A stretch of 64,000 nt of DNA from Bactericera cockerelli. Its lineage: Eukaryota; Arthropoda; Insecta; Hemiptera; Triozidae. The notes beneath the pieces were generated by a model. The model did not search any database, was not told the origin of the DNA, and was given only the letters and a program-made list of their open reading frames with translations. Shown here piece after piece: positions 55,710-64,000 of this stretch. Every line of letters starts with the position of its first letter. Position 1 is the first letter of the stretch. The DNA lies in NCBI GenBank assembly GCA_024516035.1, contig CM044958.1, positions 9,274,225-9,338,224 on the forward strand, in the 5' to 3' direction. Made by a program: the position numbers and the translations under genes.

Positions 55710-57150
55710 ATTACAGAATAGTATTCTTCTAGGTATCTCACTATGAGAAAACTCAGTGATTAGAAAAGCTCAACAAATTATATCTTACTGAACAACTAAC
55801 CTCTTTTAGGGCGTAAACTAACTGGTTGATAATAACACTCTAGTTAGTTTACTTACAGAAACAACCTGTACTCCAAGGGCTGAACTTTATGTTTGGCTGG
55901 CGAACAACTTTTAAAGTTATCTAAATTATTTACTAAATCCTATCCTAAATCTCGAACATTCATATTCAAATTATAAGTGAAGTTTAATGTTCATATACGA
56001 ACAAACAGTGGGTCAGATGTGTGGGGCTTGAGAACTGCATCAAACAGGAATTAGACCGTGTCGCAACTTGCATCAAGTGGAACATCATTGTGGTTTCAGA
56101 CGGACTGCGGTTTTGTCTAATGCTGCCTTTTATTCCAACAAATTGTACCAGGAAGTTCAGAAGAGCCCTTTGTCAGGAGCTCTCTGAAGAATTGGAGCAG
56201 ACATGTGCGTGAGGTAAAGGTGCTGACGGGTAGGGAATCCCTTTTTTTTTTAGTAGAGATCCAAGTACTGCAGTGCCCGATTTCACTTTATACTAAATAG
56301 TAAAAGAGAATTTGAATCACGGATTAAATAAATTTCCGAATTTTTTACAAGAAGATTTTTTTCAAAAAGTTTTTTTTGTGTGCATAAGAATTTACGGGTG
56401 CAATATGATATGATTTATGATGAAGAATGGGATTTAACCAGAGAGGGGCAGGGTGTAGGGCAATATTGAAAAAAAAGATAATAGAGAGAAGTTGATAACC
56501 TAGGCTTAAAAAATTAAGGCCGACCTCAAGGAGGCTTGTATAGATTTGTGACAAACCAACAAGGCGAGTAATTGAATACAGAAAAGGAGGAGAAGAGGAA
56601 AAAAGAATACAAAAAAAAGAAGATATTGTCAACGTAAAGCCATGGACGAGGACAGTCCTGCATCCATTTTCCATCTAAAGATTAATGAGACATTTGCTTC
56701 TCGTTTTCTTTGACTCTTTCAACAATTCCCCGGTAGCAACGAAAAGTTTTCATAGTTTGGCAAGGCTTTCAAAATTATACTCTTCCACTTTAAAGACGAA
56801 GAGATGTGCTTTAGGATTTTTTCTTTCTCAACTATTCTCAGATTGATATATTATTATTTAAGATATTTGACAGTTTCCTTTGTTCAAACTCCAGAAACTT
56901 TTACAAAGTTAGTTTTGAGAACTCTTAAAAATACTGATAGTGTACATAATAAATACTGATTTCTGCAGTTCAGGAAACTGCAGAAATTGGTTTAGCAAAC
57001 TTATGCCTGAAATTTGTGCTAATATGTATTTTAGTATATTCATGTATTTGAAAGTAAGAAAGAATTCGGATAGTGTTTGAAGGGTTTTAGGCCATTTCAA
57101 TTCAATGCCGTTTTACTTATTTAAAAAATTCAGAACATAATACAATATTA
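55710..57150. other. No gene; sequence downstream of the P450 gene
   Basis: AT-rich. I saw no canonical AATAAA on the minus strand in the first 100 bases past the P450 stop; a TAAATAAG variant lies near 57120. Confidence 0.45.
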
Positions 57151-57320
57151 TCACGCCTGCAATTTGGTAAACTTCAGCCAGAGAGCGCCCTCGGGTACTG
57201 CCAACTGAGAGTTCAGGCAGAGTGGATAGTGCCTTTGTGTTTTCTCACAGGGCGACACCTGATAGTGAAGCAACAGTTTGGCCAGGAGCAGTTTCAGTTG
57301 AAGCAAGGCAAATCTTTTAC
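57151..57320 (-). CDS. P450 exon 6
   Basis: Residues 449-504: helix L (KRFALLQLKLLLAKLL) and the C-terminal beta region, ending in TGA at 57153-57151. It follows a GCTTGCAG acceptor. It lacks an internal ATG and is not obvious as a stand-alone frame. Confidence 0.88.
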
Positions 57321-60300
57321 CTGCAAGCAGAAATTAAAGAAACCTTTGCAGAATATTAAATGAACTGGAAAGCAACGTGGAGGACTTGTCGTAGATAAAG
57401 TACAATAATGAAGAGACAAATTTAGAGAAAAAATTGAAAATCATTTATACTTATGTATATGACTGTGTATAAAGGTTTACTAGAGTATGAAGATGGTGGT
57501 CCAGAATTGAAAGAACTTGCTACGTGTAGAATTTTTAACGTCAAAGTCTTAGCGGCGGACATTTTAAAACATAAAATTCGATTTCTCGGAATTTATTTTT
57601 ATCCATCCCTCTAAGTTGTGATGGAAAAAAAGAAGTAACATTACGCACACAATCAAAATACATAGGTAACACTGTCTTATAATTATTCATTCATAAGGTT
57701 GTCTTATTCGTTTCCCTCATTTATTCACAAAACTACTACAGTCGAACCTGTAAAATTATAATGGACTCGGATACAATAGAACTCTTTATAATTGAAAAAA
57801 TCTCAAGTCCCTGCGTCACCTGTTTATGTGTAGTAGAGACCTGGTATCATTAGAAAACTCTTTACAATACAATTTGTTGCTCTGTCCCTTGGGTTCTATG
57901 TATTATATCCGGGTTCGACATAATATGGACTAATTTAACAGATGATATTAATTTTGCTATCGTGACTCACCAATACAAATCCTAGGTCCATCTCCAAAAG
58001 GTAAATAGCTACCAGGAACAATGGATGGCAAATTTTCTTCCGAAAATCTGTCGGGATCGAAAGTTTCCGGATCCTTCCAGAAATTAGGGTCAGTGTGTAG
58101 AGCTAGTGTGGGCAAGTGGACATGGACCCCCTTTTCTATTACAAGGTCTGTACCGGGAATGTTGTAGTTTTCCATGCATTGACGGAACACCAAGTTCACA
58201 AGAGGGTAGAATCGTAAAGTTTCTGAAATAATGTGGAATTCTGTTAAAAATGCTCAAGGGTGTTAACAATTCAGTATAATCGAATTGGAATTTGAGAGAT
58301 AAGATCTCATGATGCTAAGAAATAATAATAATAATAATAACACACTTTAGTGGAAGGTATACACCAGGCAAGGTTAACGCTCAAAGCATTTTCTACTACC
58401 TAACCCTCAGAATCTTTTTATTACGTGGTCACAAACTCAAATAAATAAGGAAAAATTCATGCACTGGGTGGGATTTGAACCAACGGATCCCTACGCTACC
58501 TGGATTACCAGACTAGCTCGTTAACCTCTTGACTTCCAGTGCACAGAAAATAAAGGGGATAAAACTCCGATGTCAGATTTTTTATTCTGATTAACTTGTA
58601 TTTTCCAACCAGGGGTCTTACTTTATGAATATTTGTATTTATTTGGTGACATATAGAGATACTGAGAATGGGACCTGCAGTCGCCTTCTTACACACTCTT
58701 TTTTTTTTCGTTTCCTATCCTAGACATAAGCACTTTTGGTATGTTCACTTTCTAAGTCTTAACCCATCAGAATGGGTTTTCGAAGAAATTTATCATTATA
58801 AAATACATAACAGATATGAGGAACAAATTATATGGTACGCCATTCCGGCTTCGTCCTCCATATTGACATTCTTGTACAAGTACATGCTTCCTCTCCCAAT
58901 TCAATCATCTTCATCTAATCCATATTATAATTATGTTTTCACAAGATATTATTATTACCAAATCCTAAATTACTTAGACAAAAATATAAAAGAAACTATA
59001 GGAAATATGAAAAATCCCTAAGGATAGAAAAACGCATCCCTGCTCTAATTATTGACTTTGTGTAGTGAACAATAGCTCCCCATTCTAGAGAAGAAGCTAA
59101 AAATGCACATACATTTTTATGATAAATTTTTTTTGTAACTTGGGAAATTCAACCTGTTAAATTTTGAGTGCCTACGAAAAATCTTGCCTAATCTTATTTT
59201 TATACAATATATTTAACTTGCCCTTACAACTTTAAGAGAAGATTAAAATTTTAGTGAAACAAGATGAACTCATTAGCCGAAAACATACCAGATTAAAAAA
59301 TGCAAAGTCTCACCTGAAATCACTTGCTCTAAATACTTGAGCTTGGCTATATCTTCATATTTGATTTTGCCTCCACACTGTCGATTCATTTCTCTGATCT
59401 CCTGGCGAGCTAGATCTTGGACGTCTTGGTTGTGAGCCAACTCGTGCAGAGTTAGACTGGAAGTGGAGGTGGAGGTTTCATATCCAGCCAGAATCATGAT
59501 GAAGATGTTTGACACCACATCCTCTTTCAAAAGAACTCCTAGACAGAAAAAAGTCAAAAGAAAAATTGGAAAATAACCAAATTTGAGATTCTTGAAATAT
59601 GACTACCAGCAATACTCTTGTTGCTACTATGAATTCCATTGCTAATAGTTTTACAAAAGTCTTGGAATTTAAGATCGATAAAAAATAAATTGAACTATAA
59701 AAACCAAATTAGGGATTATATTATGCTTACGCTTTTCAGGTGGCAACTTCATCTCTTCATCAAAAGTTTCTGACATAACTTGTAATAAGTCTTTTCTCTT
59801 GAAATTCTCCGCGTTTCGCAGTTTTATCGTTCCCCAGGTTAGTTCGTTGAAATAGGACTCTATGTCACTCGAAAAAACGTTGACTTTGTTGGCAAGGCTT
59901 GGACTGAAAAAATTGATGAGATTTTTTGAGGTAGGCCCGAGCGCTTGGACCAAAGACGCGGTTCTGCATATCAACATGCTTTTTGTTGGGTTTCTTCATG
60001 GAGTGTATCTCAATACCACAGATGACTTTGCTCATGATATCCGTGAAAGCACTTCCCATCACCTCTTTTGTGGGCAATGATTCTTCTTGGCCGTTGTTTT
60101 CGTTGAGATACTCAATCAAGTCATCGGTTGACTTGTCTGCAAAGGAAATAAATTACCAAAAATCTCATGGTTACTATACTGTCTATATCTATACTTGATG
60201 AAAAATTATCAAATAATAAAGTTGACTTGAAATTTATGGATACTTTTGACCCAATCAACTCATAAGTTCATTTTGCTGTCTTCATTTTTCAATGAAAAAA

Positions 60301-62436
60301 CCTATTTGAATCTTAAAATACAAGATGGTTATTTTTGTAATGCTAAACAGGGTAACTTCAATTAATGTACAGTCTTTGTTTCAAATTCAATACTCAAAAC
60401 TTTATGCTTTAATATTTCTCTTTTCTATGGCAACATCTCAACAATGAAAGACATTGTCGTTTGTCTTAAATAACCAGTATATCAGTATAAACAGAAAGGT
60501 GAGAAGTTGTATTAGATGTACATGAATATCGGAACATACCTGGACAGCTGTTTCGAGATTATTTGCTCTCATCAGCAGGTAATAGTTCTGAATATCCATG
60601 CCATCAACTAACCTCTCTATACATCTCCCTTGCCTTTATCCCATATAAGCTTATGTTGCATTGTTCAACCTCATAGTTGAGGTTGGTAGGGTGGAGCACG
60701 TTTTTTTTTTATGGCTGGATGCCCTTCCTAACGCCAAAGATTCTATTTGATTTAACGTCCTGGATTAGGACGGGGGTTTTACCCTCCATTCGCTGGGAAT
60801 CGTACCAGCTACCCACATTAACCTCACCCAGCCTGGGTAGGGCCGGAAATGGCAGCCTCACGTGTTTGGATGGAACAGAAGTTTCTTCGAAAAGTCTGCC
60901 CCAGCCGGGAGTTGACTAACCTCTCTATTTAATAATATTTAATAATACAATTCAGTCTATCTGGTCTCCATGGTGCGTGCGGCTTACCCATGATTTCAAA
61001 GTAAGATTTCAGCTTGGAACTGGAGAACAGAGGCACAGTTTTGTATCTGAGGAGTTTCCACTTTGGGTTCCTTATGAAGAACAGATTGTTGCCCAGCAAG
61101 TCGTGCTTCGGCACTTGGAAGCCGCGATCGTAGAAATGCTTGAAGTCCTTGACCAGAATGCGCATGATCAACTCAGGATCCTTCACGACCAAAGCGGGAT
61201 AAGTGCCAATGAGGATGCCGAAGAACTTGGCATTGCCCATCGTTCTACAGAACTCGCGATACTTTTCCGCTATGTTAGCTTTTCCTGAAAATTTCAAAAT
61301 GATGGTAAATGGACTTCGTGTTGTTGTCAAACATTTCTATTACAGGTATCTATACTTAGCTCATTCAAAATACTTAGCTCATTAAAAAATTATCTGTTTT
61401 TGGAATTATAAACTTAGTAATGAACAAGAAAAACATAAAATGGTATTAAGTCGGGACTTCTCGGTGGCCATGCCAATGGAAAAAAATTCAGTAAATTCGC
61501 GTCCCCAAACCCCAACAGGCACAGATTTATGATTTTTCAATAGAAACCGACATTTTCTCGAATTCTCGTTTAGGAAGCATTTGAGGGTATATGCTCTGGG
61601 GACTTTTAAGTCTTATTTTGATCTCCTGAATCGATGGTAAAAATCTCCATGAATAAATTCCGGGCACCCTGTATAATCGATACATCCGTTTTAATCTACG
61701 TCCATTATCATAAATATCTACGCTCTTATCATAATTGTACGATACATTCAATTGCACGATACAAATGGATACATACGATTGCAACTTTCACAATTTTCGT
61801 TCTTCACTAAGCTGTGAGGCGATGCAACTGCGTTTTTTTATAATTTAAACTTAAACGATGAAGATAAATCCGAAACTTTAGCTTTACTACCCCTGAAAGA
61901 ACAAAATTCTGACGATTTGGATGATAATGTATGTGGTGGTGATTGATTCCAAGTGTTATGACAGTGTGGCCAATAACGTGCACTGGTAGTCAAGTGGTTA
62001 AGTGACCACATAATAATAAGACTCTGAGGGTTAGGTGGTAGAAAATGCTCTTCCACTAATGTGTATTATTATTATGGCTGGGGGACATTGAACAAGGAGA
62101 AGAAGATACAGAAAACAGACTAGTCAACCCTAACAAGCCAGGCTAGCTTGCAGTTTACCAAGGGTTTGATGGCTCGTTAAGTAACAGAAATATGTGGTTT
62201 AGGACGAGCCAACATTCAACTTGATGATAATGATGTTGATGGTAAAAAATACACTTAACAAAGGCCTTACCTAGAATAATGTCTCCAAAGTTCCCGATGA
62301 GAGGAACAGACTTCAAGTGGTGGAAACGGCGCACCCGCCAGTAGTCCAAGTTCCGGGTGGCATACTTGTACAAGAGCACCAGGGTGGAGATCAGTAAGAT
62401 CACCAGCAGCACCAGACCAGATCCCAGGACAGCCAT
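57151..62436 (-). CDS. CYP6-like cytochrome P450, six exons, one frameshift
   Basis: This is a microsomal haem monooxygenase of the CYP3 clan. Such insect enzymes oxidise plant toxins and insecticides in the ER membrane with NADPH-P450 reductase. Exons (minus): 62436-62271, 61284-60988, 60136-59731, 59538-59314, 58222-57971 and 57320-57151. All introns are GT-AG and interrupt codons after base 1. The joined frame has 504 codons, normal for CYP6. It has an N-terminal membrane anchor (1-23), WKLLR (131-135), AGYETS (307-312), ETLR (365-368), FDPDRF (419-424) and the haem loop PFGDGPRICIG (439-449) with Cys447. The start is ATG at 62436 in an ACAATGG context. One extra A in a run of six (plus 59922-59927) breaks the frame near codon 225. 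This is either a sequencing error or an inactivating mutation. The substrate and subfamily cannot be read from sequence. Confidence 0.9.
57971..58222 (-). CDS. P450 exon 5
   Basis: Residues 365-448: ETLR, the PERF-type FDPDRF, and the haem loop with Cys447. The acceptor is TTTCAG and the donor G|GTGAGT. Confidence 0.92.
58326..58546 (-). repeat. SINE family B copy 3, in P450 intron 4
   Basis: This is the most complete copy. It has a tRNA-like head (GTGCACTGGAAGTCAAGAGG), canonical B box GGTTCAAATCC, the GGTTAGGTAGTAGAAAATGC block and an (ATT)n tail. It lies in the sense orientation of the host gene. Confidence 0.88.
59314..59538 (-). CDS. P450 exon 4
   Basis: Residues 290-364: helix I with the oxygen-activating AGYETS (Thr311), then helices J and K up to the Glu of ExxR. 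The donor is G|GTGAGA. Confidence 0.9.
59731..60136 (-). CDS. P450 exon 3, with frameshift
   Basis: Residues 155-289, helices D to H. The frame runs open from 60136 to about 59922. It then continues, in the next frame, with the matching family sequence (NLINFFSPSLANKVNVF) to the donor at 59730. The exon is one base longer than a frame-preserving length because of the run of six T (plus strand) at 59922-59927. Confidence 0.85.
60532..60588 (-). ncRNA. Hammerhead ribozyme motif in P450 intron 2
   Basis: Read on the minus strand: stem I GAAC and TACCTG (60588-60585, 60581-60576) pair with CAGGTA and GTTC (60542-60537, 60535-60532) around a small internal loop. Between them lie the core CTGATGA (60575-60569), stem II GAG/CTC with the loop CAAATAAT, the core GAAA (60554-60551), a loopless stem III CAG/CTG, and the cleavage triplet GTC (cut after 60543). 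All invariant hammerhead core bases are present. The 3-bp, palindromic stem III is the form described for Penelope-like elements and retrozymes, which act as dimers. It has the same polarity as the P450 transcript. Whether it cleaves cannot be judged from sequence. Confidence 0.85.
60663..60917 (+). repeat. SINE family E copy in P450 intron 2
   Basis: It contains TATGGCTGGATGCCCTTCCT and AACGCC after a T-run, a block often seen in invertebrate SINE-like repeats. Then comes GGGGGTTTTACCCTCCATTC and a B-box-like region. It is antisense to the gene. A partial relative is at 19436-19530. Confidence 0.55.
60988..61284 (-). CDS. P450 exon 2
   Basis: Residues 56-154: beta-1 region, FYDRG, and helix C with WKLLR (Trp131, Arg135), whose Arg holds a haem propionate. 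The acceptor is TTTTCAG and the donor G|GTAAGC. Confidence 0.9.
61978..62075 (+). repeat. SINE family B, internally deleted copy in P450 intron 1
   Basis: The head GTGCACTGGTAGTCAAGTGG runs, after GTTAA, straight into GTGACCACATAATAATAAG. The B box and about 110 bp of body are missing. The tail is ATTATTATTAT. Antisense to the gene. Confidence 0.8.
62271..62436 (-). CDS. P450 exon 1
   Basis: Encodes residues 1-55: the hydrophobic membrane anchor, the basic stop-transfer segment (YKYATRN) and the hinge before PLIGN. The donor is G|GTAAGG. A TTG at 62463 extends the frame, but ATG at 62436 is the plausible start. Confidence 0.88.
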
Positions 62437-63236
62437 TGTGGTGGCGGACAGCGAATTGTCCAAGGTAGATGAAATTTAGAAAAAATTGTAACGCCAAAGG
62501 TTGATTAAGCTACTGTGGAAAAAAATATCAGCTACGTCTTCTCAGTAGTTTAGATAAAATGGAAGTAAAAATCACAATAATAGAATAAAAAGAGGAAGAA
62601 TAAGATTGAATTAAACAGATGTTCACAATATTAATATATAATAAGAAAAAATATGCCCTAACGCACCAAACTGAGCTATGTTGGAATATTGAAGAGGAAA
62701 AGATACACATTAACGAAAGCTGCACATTTCAAAAGTAGAAATGAACTTGTAAAAAAACTAGAAAATAACACTAGAGATTGGGAGTCAATACAAGATAATT
62801 TTAAGATCGTTCATAATCGTGCGATAGGATTTGCGAGCCACTATTAAACAATAAAACAAAAACAAAAAAAACTGTTGAAATTTTTGAATTAAAAAGTCAA
62901 TTAAAAAAAATCAAATGACCTTTTCAACAAAAATTCACTCGAAAATCACATAGTGAACATCAAATAATTTCATTTTTCAACTGATAACTACTTTCAGTTT
63001 CGAAGTAGGTAGTTGAAAATACAAATACCGACTGCTGATAACGCTGATAACGAAAACAAACACATTTAGCCAAGACTATTATTGATAACACAGACAAAAA
63101 CATTTTCCAATTACGTGATAGTAATTGGCTTAATATCAGGCAATTAGTATCACGAAAGAGAGAAGATTGCAGGCTTGGACATTTTGTTTCAACTGCCATA
63201 TGCCAGCAAGAACGGACTCGTTAGTCCTACGCTGTA
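62437..63236. other. Upstream flank of the P450 gene
   Basis: AT-rich. No TATA box at a persuasive distance and no recognisable regulatory motif. Non-coding 5' exons cannot be excluded. Confidence 0.4.
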
Positions 63237-63425
63237 AGAGTTGGGTGGAAGAGATTGCCATAGGCAATAACCCCGCTCTTCAGTTTGGATATGTTTCTAT
63301 ATAATTTTCTATTCTTTTTCATTTTTACTGTATATATTTTTTCCATTTTTTTCATTGTTAAAATAATTATTTGTACTGTACATAATTATGTTCATTTATA
63401 TCTATAATAAAGTGTATAATAATAA
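63237..63425 (+). repeat. Retroposon 3'-end repeat, copy 2
   Basis: GAGTTGGGTGGAAGAGATTG and GGCAATAACCCCGC match 2953-3142 closely. It ends AATAAAGTG followed by (ATA)n. Confidence 0.6.
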
Positions 63426-63661
63426 TATACTATTTCAAAATGGTTTAGTGTTCGTCCCAGACCCTGTAGCTAGTAGCTAGCAGAAATCTTTTCAATTTCT
63501 CCTCCGTCGGCAGCATTAGACGTATGAAATATTAATAGGGGACACTTTAGACGCAGCAGCTTACCTCATGGCGCAACCTTTACCTAAACGTATGATCCAC
63601 TTTCATGAAAAGCCCTACTGAAACATTCATTGGCGCTAAACTTTTCTCCAACAGTCTCTCT

Positions 63662-63899
<238 letters not shown>

Positions 63900-64000
63900 T
63901 CTGTAACACTCTTTCTTTCTTTTAGGTATGTAAGCTCTCTCTCAGTTTTCTCTCTTCCAACCAACTTTCTAAGCATATTTTTCTCTCTCTTTTTCATTTA

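Noticed and set aside
61527..61784. 85-codon minus-strand frame in P450 intron 1
   Set aside because: It is not needed for the P450, lacks splice context and shows no domain.

Overview
This is AT-rich, repeat-laden animal nuclear DNA, most likely from an insect. The best identification is a hemipteran of planthopper type. That is an inference from a CYP6-like cytochrome P450 gene with GT-AG introns, from several classes of non-LTR retrotransposon, from tRNA-derived SINEs and from very long GA/CT microsatellites. No prokaryotic features are present. No intact tRNA or rRNA gene was seen.

Only one host gene can be defended. It is a six-exon CYP6-like P450 on the minus strand (57151-62436), complete from ATG to stop at 504 codons, except for one extra base in a homopolymer inside exon 3 (59922-59927). 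Its introns carry SINE copies. Intron 2 also carries, in the sense orientation of the gene, a convincing hammerhead ribozyme motif (60532-60588). Its loopless three-pair stem III is the form known from Penelope-like elements and retrozymes. Weak candidate exons lie at 41277-41371 (PH-domain-like) and 52150-52490 (unknown).

Two large retrotransposons dominate the middle of the window. At 19717-24250 (minus) is an apparently intact CR1-type LINE, with an SGNH-esterase ORF1, an endonuclease/reverse-transcriptase ORF2 and a TTTGA-repeat tail. At 44158-47012 (minus) is a single-ORF element with reverse transcriptase, CCHC and restriction-like endonuclease domains. Its frame stays open into a 100-N assembly gap, and the last residues before the gap form a C2H2 zinc finger. 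Broken LINE pieces lie at 1486-2314, 8456-9553 and 53728-53965.

Between these lie small elements: a Tc1/mariner-type MITE (365-590, TA flanks), a piggyBac-type MITE (53351-53647, TTAA flanks), a Harbinger-like MITE (55133-55277), and five tRNA-like or SINE families (called A to E here) in about 16 copies. There are also tandem repeats with periods of 130, 86, 59 and 188 bp, and a perfect 37-bp-arm hairpin (55631-55709). Most of the rest (10-16 kb, 25-44 kb, 47-51 kb) is low-complexity, AT-rich intergenic or intronic sequence with no gene that I can support.
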